Shown here piece by piece: positions 16,938 through 26,624 of a stretch of 64,000 nt of DNA. Where the stretch lies: the NCBI RefSeq assembly GCF_000292345.1, contig NZ_ALOU01000058.1, positions 62,001 to 126,000 on the forward strand, written 5' to 3'. The stretch's first letter is position 1, and the number at the start of each line of letters is the position of its first letter. The stretch is from Cupriavidus sp. BIS7. Its GTDB lineage: Bacteria > Pseudomonadota > Gammaproteobacteria > Burkholderiales > Burkholderiaceae. The translations under genes were made by a program, and so were the position numbers. The notes beneath the pieces are model-generated. The model made no database searches, was not told the DNA's origin, and saw nothing but the letters and a program-made list of their open reading frames with translations.

Positions 16938-17189
16938 ATGGTCGTAATCCGTCTGGCTCGCGGCGGCAGCAAGAAGCGCCCGTTTTTCAACATCGTGGCA
17001 ACCGATTCGCGCAACCGTCGCGATGGCCGTTTCATCGAGCGCGTTGGCTTCTACAACCCGCTGGCTTCCGAAAAGGAAGAGGGCCTGCGCCTGGTGCAAG
17101 ACCGCCTGGCCTACTGGCAAGGCGTTGGCGCTCAACTGTCGCCGACCGTTGCCCGCCTGGTCAAGCAAGCTGCCAAGGCTGCTGCCTGA
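16938..17189 (+). CDS. rpsP: 30S ribosomal protein S16
   Basis: 83 residues, normal for S16. It begins [20 protein letters not shown] and carries the conserved [21 protein letters not shown] segment. GAGGAATAAAC precedes the ATG; the frame is open upstream to 16860 but that part is not conserved. First gene of the widely conserved rpsP-rimM-trmD-rplS operon. Confidence 0.97.
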   Translation: MVVIRLARGGSKKRPFFNIVATDSRNRRDGRFIERVGFYNPLASEKEEGLRLVQDRLAYWQGVGAQLSPTVARLVKQAAKAAA

Positions 17190-17250
17190 TAGCTTTGAGC
17201 AGCGTGCCACGCAAGGCACGCGCCTGAAGCAATATTGACGCTCCGCTAAA

Positions 17251-17913
17251 GTGACTGGCAACGCCTCCGGCCGCAAGCCGTTGAACCTGGCCGCCACGCC
17301 AGGCGGTGCGCCCGGCCGGCAGGATAAACTGCCCGCCGCGCTGTTGTTCGCAGATAGCCTGCCCGACGATCTGGTCGAGGTGGGCTATGTGGGCGCAGCT
17401 TATGGTATCCGGGGCTGGATCAAGGTCCAGCCGCATGCGGACGACGCCTCCGCATTGCTCCACGCCCGTCGCTGGTGGTTGCTGCGTGCGCCGCCGGCAG
17501 GCGTGGTATCGGCGCCGGCCCAATCGGCCGATGCGATAAGCGTCAAGATCTCCCAGTCGCGTGAACACAGCGGTACCGTGGTTGCGCAGCCTTCCGGCGT
17601 TTCGGACCGCAATATGGCCGAAATGCTCAAGGGGCGCCGCGTCTGGATTCGGCGTGCGGATTTCCCCGCGCCGGAAGATGGTGAATTTTACTGGGTCGAC
17701 CTGATCGGTTGTGCCGTGGTCAACGAGCAGGGCGAAGCGCTCGGCGAAGTGACTGGCCTGATCGACAACGGCGCCCATCAGATCCTTCAGGTGGCTTATA
17801 CGCTGCCGGACGGCAAGGCCGAGGAGCGGCTGATCCCGTTTGTCGACGCGTTCCTGCGGACGGTGGATACATCGGCCCGGCGGATCGTGGTGGACTGGGG
17901 GCTCGATTACTGA
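17251..17913 (+). CDS. rimM: Ribosome maturation factor RimM
   Basis: Binds S19 and the 30S head during late 16S rRNA processing. 220 residues: an N-terminal RimM domain (about 29-120, [19 protein letters not shown]) and a C-terminal PRC-barrel (about 130-215, [12 protein letters not shown] onward). It is longer than the E. coli protein because of about 28 polar N-terminal residues. The GTG at 17251 has no good ribosome-binding site; translation could begin a little further in. Confidence 0.92.
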   Translation: MTGNASGRKPLNLAATPGGAPGRQDKLPAALLFADSLPDDLVEVGYVGAAYGIRGWIKVQPHADDASALLHARRWWLLRAPPAGVVSAPAQSADAISVKISQSREHSGTVVAQPSGVSDRNMAEMLKGRRVWIRRADFPAPEDGEFYWVDLIGCAVVNEQGEALGEVTGLIDNGAHQILQVAYTLPDGKAEERLIPFVDAFLRTVDTSARRIVVDWGLDY

Positions 17914-17931
17914 AGTGCCAAGGGAGGCGCG

Positions 17932-18714
17932 ATGCAGTTCGATGTAATCACGCTGTTTCCCGAGATGTTTCGCGCGCTGACCGACTGGGGTATCACCAGC
18001 CGGGCGGCCAAGCAGCAGCGCTATGCGCTGCGGACCTGGAATCCGCGCGATTTTACCGTCGACAATTACCGGACAATCGACGATCGCCCCTATGGCGGTG
18101 GCCCCGGCATGGTGATGCTGGCAAAGCCGCTCGAGGATGCGATAGACGCTGCCGCGGCAGCGCAGTCGGATGCGGGCGTCGACAGGCCGCACGTTGTGTT
18201 GATGTCGCCGCAGGGCGCACCGCTGACCCATGAAAAAGTCATGGCGTTGTCGCAGCGGCCAGGTCTGGTGCTGTTGTGCGGCCGGTATGAGGCGATCGAC
18301 CAGCGTCTGATCGATCGTCGCGTGGACGAGGAAATCAGCCTCGGCGATTTTGTGCTGTCGGGCGGCGAACTGCCGGCCATGGCGCTGATCGATGCAGTGG
18401 TGCGGCATCTGCCCGGCGTGCTGGGCGATGCGCAGTCGGCGGTGCAGGACAGTTTCGTCAATGGCCTGCTCGATTGTCCGCACTACACGCGGCCGGAAGA
18501 ATATGAAGGCGTGCGGGTTCCCGACATATTGCTCGGGGGCCATCATGCCGAGATCGAGAAGTGGCGGCGCCAGCAGGCGCTGGCCAATACCGCGCGCAAG
18601 CGTCCCGACCTGATCGTGGCCGCGCGCGAGCAAGGATTGTTGTCCAAGGCCGACGAGAAGTTTTTGTCGGAGTGGGCGGCGAAAGCAGGGCAGGAGTTCG
18701 CTCCCGCCAAATGA
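17932..18714 (+). CDS. trmD: tRNA (guanine-37-N1)-methyltransferase
   Basis: Makes m1G37 in tRNA, which prevents +1 frameshifting. 260 residues, SPOUT fold. [20 protein letters not shown] starts it, and the trefoil-knot SAM site reads [15 protein letters not shown] with [24 protein letters not shown] precedes the ATG. Third gene of the operon. Confidence 0.96.
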   Translation: MQFDVITLFPEMFRALTDWGITSRAAKQQRYALRTWNPRDFTVDNYRTIDDRPYGGGPGMVMLAKPLEDAIDAAAAAQSDAGVDRPHVVLMSPQGAPLTHEKVMALSQRPGLVLLCGRYEAIDQRLIDRRVDEEISLGDFVLSGGELPAMALIDAVVRHLPGVLGDAQSAVQDSFVNGLLDCPHYTRPEEYEGVRVPDILLGGHHAEIEKWRRQQALANTARKRPDLIVAAREQGLLSKADEKFLSEWAAKAGQEFAPAK

Positions 18715-18787
18715 AATCCCCATCCTCTGCCGGGGCCCAGAACGATCTGGGGCATCCAACGCCGGCACGATGGTTACGGAGAAAACG

Positions 18788-19177
18788 ATGAACATCATCG
18801 AGCAAATCGAGAAGGAAGAAATCGCGCGTCTGACGGCGAACAAGACCATCCCCGAATTCGCGCCTGGCGATACCGTTATCGTCAGCGTGAACGTGGTGGA
18901 AGGTAACCGCAAGCGCGTGCAGGCTTACGAAGGCGTGGTGATTGCCAAGCGTAACCGTGGCCTGAATTCGTCCTTCATCGTGCGCAAGATCTCGTCGGGT
19001 GAAGGCGTGGAGCGTACGTTCCAGCTGTACTCGCCGCTGATCGCCGGCATCGAAGTGAAGCGTCGCGGTGACGTCCGTCGCGCGAAGCTGTACTACCTGC
19101 GCGAGCGCTCGGGCAAGTCGGCACGTATCAAGGAAAAGCTGGTGACGAAGGCCAAGGCCACCGTCGCTGCGCAATAA
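18788..19177 (+). CDS. rplS: 50S ribosomal protein L19
   Basis: 129 residues. [15 protein letters not shown], then [22 protein letters not shown] and [20 protein letters not shown], all typical of L19. TACGGAGAAAACG precedes the ATG. A strong terminator closes the operon 48 bases after the stop. Confidence 0.97.
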   Translation: MNIIEQIEKEEIARLTANKTIPEFAPGDTVIVSVNVVEGNRKRVQAYEGVVIAKRNRGLNSSFIVRKISSGEGVERTFQLYSPLIAGIEVKRRGDVRRAKLYYLRERSGKSARIKEKLVTKAKATVAAQ

Positions 19178-19224
19178 GCTTTCCCTGTCAGGCACCGGGC
19201 AACCGGTGCCGTGCCGGAATTGCG

Positions 19225-19254
19225 AAGGACACCCCTCGGGTGTCCTTTTTCTTT
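19225..19254 (+). terminator. Terminator of the rpsP-rplS operon
   Basis: AAGGACACCC and GGGTGTCCTT pair around CTC, followed by TTTCTTT. Confidence 0.9.
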
Positions 19255-19339
19255 GCTCGTTTCCTTTGTCTGATCCGCAACGCGGGCGCGATTATGCTGC
19301 GATGCGACATCGTGCGCTTCTGTCATACTTGTTGGCGTT

Positions 19340-20020
19340 ATGCGCCCTAAATTCGACCCCGAGGCGCTACCGGTCATCGAGACCGATAGCCGCCGCGCGC
19401 CGCTTGCCGCGCCGCGTATGAAACCCGACTTCATCCGGCACCGGCTGCTTTCGCCGCCGGCATGGCAGCCAGAGCTGACCGACGAGTCGCGTGTCTACGA
19501 CAAGACGCGCGGCCTGCGTGAAGCCGCGGTGCTGGTGCCTCTGGTGGAGCGCCCGGACGGCCTGACAGTGCTGCTTACCCAGCGCAATGCCAACCTGAAT
19601 GCACACGCGGGACAGATCAGTTTTCCGGGTGGTGGCCAGGAAACCTTCGACGCCGACCGCATTGCCACGGCGCTGCGCGAAACCGAGGAAGAGATCGGCC
19701 TCGCAAGGGACTACATCGAGGTACTGGGTTCGCTGCCGGACTACATCACGGGTACCGGCTATCACGTGAGTCCGGTTGTCGGGCTGGTGCACACGGGTTT
19801 CACCCTGCATGCCGACGAGCGGGAAGTGGCGGAGATCTTCGAGGTGCCGCTGGCGTTCCTGATGGACCCGGCAAGGCATGAGCGCCGGCTGTTCCGCTGG
19901 GAAGGCGGCGAGCGCCTGTTCTACGCCATGCCCTATCCGCGCGAAGATGGTGGTCAGCACTTTATCTGGGGCGCCACGGCCGGCATGCTACGCAATCTCT
20001 ACCACCTGCTGGCCGCCTGA
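19340..20020 (+). CDS. NUDIX hydrolase, CoA pyrophosphatase-like (NudL/YeaB type)
   Basis: 226 residues. The NUDIX box reads GGGQETFDADRIATALRETEEEIGL (G-x5-E-x7-REx-x-EE-x-G). The preceding LLTQRNANLNAHAGQISFPGG matches the extra UPF0035 motif of CoA-pyrophosphatase NUDIX enzymes. It probably cleaves CoA or acyl-CoA to 3',5'-ADP and phosphopantetheine; substrate is inferred from family. No strong ribosome-binding site precedes the ATG. Confidence 0.85.
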   Translation: MRPKFDPEALPVIETDSRRAPLAAPRMKPDFIRHRLLSPPAWQPELTDESRVYDKTRGLREAAVLVPLVERPDGLTVLLTQRNANLNAHAGQISFPGGGQETFDADRIATALRETEEEIGLARDYIEVLGSLPDYITGTGYHVSPVVGLVHTGFTLHADEREVAEIFEVPLAFLMDPARHERRLFRWEGGERLFYAMPYPREDGGQHFIWGATAGMLRNLYHLLAA

Positions 20021-20035
20021 TTCGCGCCTGCAGGC

Positions 20036-20884
20036 TCAGGCAGCCGCCGGTGCGTTCACTTCCGCGCAGTGCGGGCAGCTCTTGCCCACCACGTATTTCG
20101 GGTGCTGTTGTTCCTCGGGCGAGACCACCGCGCGGCACGCGAAGCACTGCACAGGCCCGGACGGCTCCAGATTCGGATTCAGTGCGGTCCGGTAGTCAAA
20201 CACGAAGCAATCGCCGTTGTAGTGGCTGCCGCCGACTTCCTCGAAATACTTGAGGATGCCGCCTTCGAGCTGATAGACGCGCTCGATGCCCACTTCCTGC
20301 ATGTGGATGGCGGCTTTCTCGCAACGGATGCCTCCGGTGCAGAACGACACGACGGTCTTGCCTTCAAGTGCCGCCCTGTTCTCTGCCACCGCTGGCGGGA
20401 AATCGCTGAACTTGCCGATGCCGTACTCCACCGCGTCGTCGAACGTGCCAACCGCCACCTCGAACGCGTTGCGTGTATCGAGCATCACCACCGGGTGCCC
20501 TTCGTCGTCGTGCCCCTGGTCAAGCCAGCGCTTCAGGTCCACGGGCCGCACCGACGGCGCACGTCCGGCTTCCGGGCGGATCAGCGGCATCTTCATCGTG
20601 ATGATTTCCTTCTTGGCACGCACGAGCATGCGCTTGAAGGGCTGGTTTTCCGACACGCTTTCCTTGGGCGCGATATCCGCGAAACGGGCGTCGGCATGCA
20701 GCCAGGCCATGAATTCGTCGATCTGTTCACGCGTGCCGGCCAGGAACATGTTGATGCCTTCCGGCGCAAGCAGGATCGTGCCTTTCAGGCCGGCCGCGTC
20801 GCAGCGTTCGCGCATGGCGGGGCGCAGGGTCTCGATGTCTTCGAGCGTGACGAACTTGTAAGCGGAAATATTGACGATCTGCAT
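20036..20884 (-). CDS. trhO: tRNA uridine(34) hydroxylase, rhodanese-like
   Basis: 282 residues, YceA/TrhO family, which makes 5-hydroxyuridine at the wobble base of some tRNAs. The start at [12 protein letters not shown] is the conserved one. The rhodanese domain (about 120-215) has its active cysteine in [13 protein letters not shown], and a C-terminal CFACR/CPHC cysteine set suggests a metal site. It is transcribed away from dnaE; the promoters share the gap 20885-21054. Confidence 0.9.
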   Translation of the reverse strand: MQIVNISAYKFVTLEDIETLRPAMRERCDAAGLKGTILLAPEGINMFLAGTREQIDEFMAWLHADARFADIAPKESVSENQPFKRMLVRAKKEIITMKMPLIRPEAGRAPSVRPVDLKRWLDQGHDDEGHPVVMLDTRNAFEVAVGTFDDAVEYGIGKFSDFPPAVAENRAALEGKTVVSFCTGGIRCEKAAIHMQEVGIERVYQLEGGILKYFEEVGGSHYNGDCFVFDYRTALNPNLEPSGPVQCFACRAVVSPEEQQHPKYVVGKSCPHCAEVNAPAAA

Positions 20885-21054
20885 GGGCGCTGCTGCCGGG
20901 CCGGCGCACAAGGCGCTCGGTAACTGCCTGATTGGAAAGGCGAAATTATAGCCTCTCAAAGCGTTTCGGGACACCCGTCGACGTGTCGCCGGCGTCTCGC
21001 GTTTCAGAAAACTCTCAGACTGCGGGATTTGGGGAGCCGGTACAATGGCGCCCT

Positions 21055-24000
21055 ATGTCTGCACCCCGCTTCGTACACCTCCGCCTGCACTCCGAGTATT
21101 CGATCGTTGACGGTATCGTCCGTCTCGACGACGCCGTCAAGGCCGCCGCCCGCGACGGCATGGGCGCGCTCGCGCTGACCGACCTCGCCAACGCCTTCGG
21201 CCTGATCCGCTTCTACAAGGAGGCGCGTGGCGGCGGCGTCAAACCGGTGGTGGGCGCCGACGTCTGGCTGACCAACGCCGATGATCGAGACAAGCCGTCG
21301 CGCATGTTGCTGCTCGTGCAGGACCGCATCGGTTACCTGAATCTGTGCACTTTGCTGTCGCGTGCTTGGCTCGGCAACCAGCACCGCGGCCGAGCCGAAC
21401 TCGAGCCGGGCTGGTTCGAGGAACCGGGCGAAGAGGGCCTGCCGCTGGCCACCGGCCTGATCGCGCTTTCGGGTGCGATGGGCGGCGATGTTGGCCAGGC
21501 GCTGGCCAACGGCAATGCCGACGCGGCGCGCCGTGCCGCCGAGCACTGGGCCAGCGTGTTCCCGAAGCGTTACTACATCGAACTGCAACGTGCCGGCCAG
21601 CCAGGCACCGATGCCTACGTGCCGCAGGCCGTGCAACTCGCCGCATCGATGCAGCTTCCCGTGGTGGCCACGCACCCGGTGCAGTTCATGACGCAGGACG
21701 ATTTCACGGCGCATGAGGCACGCGTCTGTATCGCCGAGGGCGAACTGTTGGCCAACCCGCGCCGCACGCGCAAGTTCACCACCGACCAGTACTTCAAGAG
21801 CCAGGACGAGATGGCCGCGCTATTCGCGGATATCCCGTCGGCGCTCCAGAACTCGGTGGAAATCGCCAAGCGTTGCAACCTGACGCTGGAACTCGGCAAG
21901 CCGCGCCTGCCGCTGTTCCCCACGCCCGACGGCATGTCGCTCGATGACTACCTCGTCTTCATGGCCAAGGACGGCCTGGAGAAGCGCCTGGCAGTCCTGT
22001 TCCCCGACGAGGCCGAGCGCGAGCAGAAGCGAGCCGAGTACTACGGGCGGCTGGAGTTCGAGACCGGCACCATCATCAAGATGGGCTTCCCGGGCTACTT
22101 CCTGATCGTGGCGGACTTTATCAACTGGGCGAAGAACAACGGCGTGCCAGTGGGTCCGGGCCGTGGCTCCGGTGCCGGTTCGCTGGTGGCGTACGCGCTT
22201 GGCATTACCGACCTTGATCCGCTCAAGTACGCGTTGCTGTTCGAGCGTTTCCTGAATCCGGAGCGGGTCTCGATGCCCGACTTCGATATTGACTTCTGCC
22301 AGCACGGCCGCGATCGCGTGATCACGTACGTGAAGGAAAAGTACGGCAAGGACGCCGTGTCGCAGATCGCCACGTTCGGCACGATGGCCGCCAAGGCTGC
22401 CGTGCGTGACGTGGGCCGCGTGCTGGACCTGGGCTATGGCTTTGTCGACAGCGTGGCCAAGCTGATCCCGTTCAAGCCGGGCAAACTCGTCACGCTAGAG
22501 GAAGCCAAGAAGGAAGAGCCGGCGCTGGCCGAGCGCGAACGCAACGAAGAAGAGGTGCGCCAGTTGCTGGAACTGGCGCAACGCGTGGAAGGCATGACGC
22601 GAAACGTCGGCATGCACGCCGGCGGGGTGCTGATCGCCCCGGGGCGCCTGACCGATTTCTGCCCGCTCTATACGCAGGGCACGGACGGCATGAGCGGCGT
22701 GGTCAGCCAGTACGACAAGGACGACGTGGAAGCCGCCGGCTTGGTCAAGTTCGACTTTCTGGGCCTGACCACGCTGACGATCCTCGACTGGGCCGAGCGC
22801 TACATCCGTCGCCTGGACCCGAGCAAGGCCGACTGGAACTGCAGCCAGATTCCGCTCGACGACGGCCCTGCGTTCGATATCCTCAAGAGCGCCAACACGG
22901 TGGCGGTGTTCCAGCTGGAAAGCCGCGGCATGCAGGGCATGCTCAAGGACGCCAAGCCCGACCGCTTCGAGGACATCATCGCGCTCGTGGCGCTGTATCG
23001 TCCCGGCCCGATGGACCTGATTCCGAGCTTCTGCGCGCGCAAGCATGGTCGCGAGAAGGTCGAGTATCCCGATCCGCGCGTCGAACCCGTGCTCAAGGAG
23101 ACCTACGGCATCATGGTCTACCAGGAGCAGGTGATGCAGATGGCGCAGATCATCGGCGGCTACTCGCTCGGTGGCGCCGATCTCTTGCGCCGCGCCATGG
23201 GCAAGAAGAAGGCCGAAGAAATGGCCAAGCACCGCGAGTTGTTCCGCGAGGGCGCGGACAAGAACGGGCTGACCGCGCAACAGGCCGACGACATCTTCGA
23301 CCTGATGGAGAAGTTCGCTGGCTACGGCTTCAACAAGTCGCACGCGGCTGCGTACGCGCTGCTGGCCTACTACACGGCGTGGCTCAAGGCGCACCATCCG
23401 GCCGAATTCATGGCAGCCAACATGTCGCTGGCCATGGACGACACGGACAAGGTCAAGATCCTCTACGAGGACTGCCGCCTGAACAAGATCGAGGTGCTGC
23501 CGCCCGACGTCAACGCGAGCGAGTACCGCTTCGCGCCGACCGACGCGAAGACGATTCGCTACGGTCTGGGCGGCATCAAGGGCTCCGGTCAGGGCGCGAT
23601 TGAAGACATCCTGCGCGCGCGCGCGGAAAAGCCGTTCGAGGACCTGTTTGATTTCTGCGAACGCGTCGACCGCCGCCAGGTCAATCGCCGCACGATCGAG
23701 GCGCTGATTCGCGCCGGTGCGTTCGATAGCCTCAACGACAATCGCGCGCAACTGCTGGCATCGGTGTCGATCGCCATGGAGGCGGCTGACCAGAAGGCCG
23801 AATCGGCCAACCAGGTGTCACTGTTCGACCTGATGGACGACGCGGGCGAATCCCACCGCCCGGAACTGGTGGACGAGCCGCGATGGTCGCCCAAGCGCAC
23901 GCTGCAGGAAGAAAAGCAGGCGCTCGGCTACTACTTCTCCGGCCATCTGTTCGATGCGTCGCGCGACGAAGTGCGCAAGTTCGTCAAGGGCACGCTTGCC

Positions 24001-24558
24001 GCGCTCGAAAAGGAAGTACAGGGCAACGGTGGCGGCTATGGCCGCGACGTGCGCGGCAAGGTGATTGCCGGCATCATCACGGGCATCCGCACCCAGATGA
24101 CCCAGCGCGGCAAGCTGATCATCGTGCTGCTCGACGACGGGTCCGCGCAGATCGAACTGACGGTATTCAATGAGCTGTACGACGCCAACCGTCACATGTT
24201 CCGCGAAGACGAGCTGCTGATAGCCCACGGCAACGCGCGCCATGACACCTTCACGGGCGGCGTGCGGTTCACAGCGGAATCGGTGCTGGACCTGGTTGCC
24301 GCGCGCGCGCGCTATGCCGATGCGGTGTGCCTGGGCTTCAATGGCAACGCATCGACCGAGCGGCTGCGAGAACTGCTGACGCCGTACTTGGCCAACGTCT
24401 CGCAGACCCCGGGCGTACCGGTGCGCATTCGCTACGTCAACAAGACCGCGCAGTGCGAGGCAATGCTTGGCGACCAGTGGCAGATTACGCCATCCGAAGA
24501 AGCGCTGACGAGCCTGCGCAGTGCGCTGGGTGACACTGTGCGCATGATGTATGACTGA
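21055..24558 (+). CDS. dnaE: DNA polymerase III alpha subunit
   Basis: Replicative polymerase catalytic subunit, 1167 residues, the length of DnaE1 rather than the shorter error-prone DnaE2. Domains in order: PHP (about 5-75 and on, FVHLRLHSEYSIVDG), palm with the catalytic aspartates in PDFDIDFC, thumb and fingers, helix-hairpin-helix, and an OB fold near the C terminus (about 1000-1080). The likely beta-clamp motif NQVSLFDLMDD lies at about 920-932. The start at MSAPRFVHLRLHSEY is conserved; a frame to 20932 is not. TACAAT at 21041-21046 lies only eight bases before the ATG, so the transcript may be almost leaderless. Confidence 0.96.
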   Translation: MSAPRFVHLRLHSEYSIVDGIVRLDDAVKAAARDGMGALALTDLANAFGLIRFYKEARGGGVKPVVGADVWLTNADDRDKPSRMLLLVQDRIGYLNLCTLLSRAWLGNQHRGRAELEPGWFEEPGEEGLPLATGLIALSGAMGGDVGQALANGNADAARRAAEHWASVFPKRYYIELQRAGQPGTDAYVPQAVQLAASMQLPVVATHPVQFMTQDDFTAHEARVCIAEGELLANPRRTRKFTTDQYFKSQDEMAALFADIPSALQNSVEIAKRCNLTLELGKPRLPLFPTPDGMSLDDYLVFMAKDGLEKRLAVLFPDEAEREQKRAEYYGRLEFETGTIIKMGFPGYFLIVADFINWAKNNGVPVGPGRGSGAGSLVAYALGITDLDPLKYALLFERFLNPERVSMPDFDIDFCQHGRDRVITYVKEKYGKDAVSQIATFGTMAAKAAVRDVGRVLDLGYGFVDSVAKLIPFKPGKLVTLEEAKKEEPALAERERNEEEVRQLLELAQRVEGMTRNVGMHAGGVLIAPGRLTDFCPLYTQGTDGMSGVVSQYDKDDVEAAGLVKFDFLGLTTLTILDWAERYIRRLDPSKADWNCSQIPLDDGPAFDILKSANTVAVFQLESRGMQGMLKDAKPDRFEDIIALVALYRPGPMDLIPSFCARKHGREKVEYPDPRVEPVLKETYGIMVYQEQVMQMAQIIGGYSLGGADLLRRAMGKKKAEEMAKHRELFREGADKNGLTAQQADDIFDLMEKFAGYGFNKSHAAAYALLAYYTAWLKAHHPAEFMAANMSLAMDDTDKVKILYEDCRLNKIEVLPPDVNASEYRFAPTDAKTIRYGLGGIKGSGQGAIEDILRARAEKPFEDLFDFCERVDRRQVNRRTIEALIRAGAFDSLNDNRAQLLASVSIAMEAADQKAESANQVSLFDLMDDAGESHRPELVDEPRWSPKRTLQEEKQALGYYFSGHLFDASRDEVRKFVKGTLAALEKEVQGNGGGYGRDVRGKVIAGIITGIRTQMTQRGKLIIVLLDDGSAQIELTVFNELYDANRHMFREDELLIAHGNARHDTFTGGVRFTAESVLDLVAARARYADAVCLGFNGNASTERLRELLTPYLANVSQTPGVPVRIRYVNKTAQCEAMLGDQWQITPSEEALTSLRSALGDTVRMMYD

Positions 24559-25813
24559 TCGAATGAGCGCGCCCGGTGCGCCAGTTATGCGTAAGCCGCG
24601 CATCCTGTTTCATGTGACGCACTTCCTGCACGGCGGCATCGAGACGTCGCTGGTGTCGCTGCTTGCTGCGCTGGACCATGAAGGGTTCGAGGTCGGCCTG
24701 ACGGTGACGTATCCGTCGGAGGCACTTGAGACCCATTTCCGCGCACGGCTGCCGGCCAGCGTGAAGCTGCAGGTGTTGGCGCCCGAGCGCTGGCTGTCGC
24801 ATTGCCGCCAGCTCAAGAAGGCGCGCAAGCTCGGGCCGCTCGGCAAGGTCTACGAGGAATTGCTGCTGCCGCCGGTGCGCAAGCCGCTGATGAATCGCCG
24901 TTTCCGGCGGGTCCTGGCGCAGGGGTATGACGTGGTGGTTGACTACGACATGTCGCTGTCGCGCATTACCGGGCCGTTGCCGGTGCCGATGATCGGCTAT
25001 CAGCACTTCAGCGTGGCGCACCTCGATCGGGGCCACCGACGCAAGTTGCGCAAGCTGCGGCATCAGTGCAAGACGGACTACGACGCCGTGGTGATGCTGA
25101 CCGACAGCATGCTGAACGATGCGCGCGCGCTGATCCCCGAGGCGGCGGACAAGCTGGTGCGACTCTACAACACGATCGATCTCGACAATATCCGCGCCAG
25201 GGCGAACCTGCCGCTCGACGCAGCGGTGGCGCCTTCGGGGCCGTACATCGTATCCGTGGGCCGGCTGGAGGAAAGCCAGAAGGACTTCACCGCGCTGTTG
25301 CACGCCTATGCGCAACTGGTGCAGGAAGGGATCGAGGAGCGGCTGGTGCTGGTAGGCGACGGAGCGTCGCGGCCGCAACTGGAAGCGCTGGCGCGCTCGC
25401 TTGGCATCGCCGGCCGTGTGACCTTTGCCGGCTTCCAGTCCAATCCGCATGCCTGGATTCGTCAGGCCCGGCTGCTCGCGTTCAGTTCGAAGATGGAAGG
25501 CTTGCCCAATGTGCTGCTAGAAGGGCTGGCCGTGGGGCAGGTGGTGGTCAGTACCGATTGCCCGACGGGGCCGCGCGAGATTCTCGATGATGGCCGCGCC
25601 GGGCTGCTGGTGCCGGTTGGCGACGCCGCGCAACTGGCGGCGGCGATCCGGCAGGGCCTGCAGGACGCGCCGCTGCGCGAGGCGCTGCTGGCGCATGCCG
25701 CGCGCCACATCGAGCAGATGGGCTTTGGGCCAACCGCCCAGGCGTTCAGTGTGCTTGCGGGTCGCCTGACGCAACGGGCTGCCGCGCCTGCTGCTGCAGC
25801 AGCCACAGCTTGA
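24551..25813 (+). CDS. Glycosyltransferase family 4-type protein
   Basis: 420 residues, GT-B fold. The N-terminal half opens RILFHVTHFLHGGIETSLV, a typical acceptor-side loop. The donor-side motif is SSKMEGLPNVLLEGLAVGQVVVSTDCPTGPREIL with the E-x7-E pair. Probably adds a sugar to lipopolysaccharide or another glycan, as a second glycosyltransferase and msbA follow. Its ATG overlaps the dnaE stop (ATGACTGA); ATGs at 24563 and 24587 are alternative starts. The last 68 bases overlap the end of the opposing glycosyltransferase gene. Confidence 0.85.
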   Translation: MTDRMSAPGAPVMRKPRILFHVTHFLHGGIETSLVSLLAALDHEGFEVGLTVTYPSEALETHFRARLPASVKLQVLAPERWLSHCRQLKKARKLGPLGKVYEELLLPPVRKPLMNRRFRRVLAQGYDVVVDYDMSLSRITGPLPVPMIGYQHFSVAHLDRGHRRKLRKLRHQCKTDYDAVVMLTDSMLNDARALIPEAADKLVRLYNTIDLDNIRARANLPLDAAVAPSGPYIVSVGRLEESQKDFTALLHAYAQLVQEGIEERLVLVGDGASRPQLEALARSLGIAGRVTFAGFQSNPHAWIRQARLLAFSSKMEGLPNVLLEGLAVGQVVVSTDCPTGPREILDDGRAGLLVPVGDAAQLAAAIRQGLQDAPLREALLAHAARHIEQMGFGPTAQAFSVLAGRLTQRAAAPAAAAATA

Positions 25814-26528
25814 TGTACTTGTAGTAGCTGGCCTGGCCGTTCATCAGGGCGATGGCAACGCCCTGCGGGCCATCCAGGAAGCCGCGGCGCAGGACATAGG
25901 TGCGCAGGAACGCCCAGCTTCCATGGAGCCACGCGCTGGCCGGCGAGGCGGTCTTGCCGCGCTGGAACGCCTGCTGGGCGCCCAGCGTCGAGTATTGGTC
26001 GACCTTGCGCAGCACCTGCGAGAAGTTGTCGTAGGTGTAGTGCAGCAGCGGGTTCTGCAGGTGGGCAACCGGGCCGTCGGTCACCACGTTTTCGTGCACA
26101 AGGTCGTCGGTGAACCTGGCCTTGCCCGCGCGGAACAGGCGGATCAGGCGGTCGGGGTACCAGCCGCTGTGCCGGATGAAGCGGCCGCAGAAGCGTGACA
26201 GGCGTGGCATGTCGTAAGCGTCGGCCTGGCCCGATGCAATCGCCGCCAGGATCTCGTCGCGCAGTTCCGGCGTGACGCGCTCGTCGGCGTCGATGGAGAG
26301 TACCCACTCACTCTGCACCTTGGACAGGGCGAGGTTCTTTTGTGGGCCGAAACCGGGCCACGTGGCGGTCTCGTAGACCTCAGCGCCCATGGCGCGCGCG
26401 GTCTCTACTGTGCCGTCCGTGCTGCCGGAGTCCACTATAATCGCGCGGTCGCACCAGGAGACGCTTTCGAGGCACTCCCGGATATTGTGTGCCTCGTTTT
26501 TGGTAATCAGTACGACAGAGATTTTCAT
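25746..26528 (-). CDS. Glycosyltransferase family 2, LPS core glucosyltransferase-like (WaaE/KdtX type)
   Basis: 260 residues, GT-A fold. It begins [20 protein letters not shown], then VDSGSTDGT, and has the metal-binding SIDADERV motif. [18 protein letters not shown] and the aromatic C-terminal helix match the WaaE-like group, which adds glucose to the inner core of LPS. The chosen start is the conserved one; the frame is open to 26828. Its 3' end overlaps the end of the GT4 gene, and its start faces msbA, 97 bases away. Confidence 0.85.
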   Translation of the reverse strand: MKISVVLITKNEAHNIRECLESVSWCDRAIIVDSGSTDGTVETARAMGAEVYETATWPGFGPQKNLALSKVQSEWVLSIDADERVTPELRDEILAAIASGQADAYDMPRLSRFCGRFIRHSGWYPDRLIRLFRAGKARFTDDLVHENVVTDGPVAHLQNPLLHYTYDNFSQVLRKVDQYSTLGAQQAFQRGKTASPASAWLHGSWAFLRTYVLRRGFLDGPQGVAIALMNGQASYYKYIKLWLLQQQARQPVASGDPQAH

Positions 26529-26624
26529 AGAGATGCTTGCAATGGGATACCGCTTGCCGACGCTGCCCGCCATTCTAGCGGCAGTCGCCCCGGCGTCCCT
26601 TTCCCGTTGGCAAGTGGAGCGAAC

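Noticed and set aside
20932..21054. N-terminal extension of DnaE
   Set aside because: In-frame but not conserved; it covers the trhO/dnaE promoter region, and the family start is at 21055.
22495..23751. 418-residue minus-strand frame inside dnaE
   Set aside because: Antisense shadow of a highly conserved gene.
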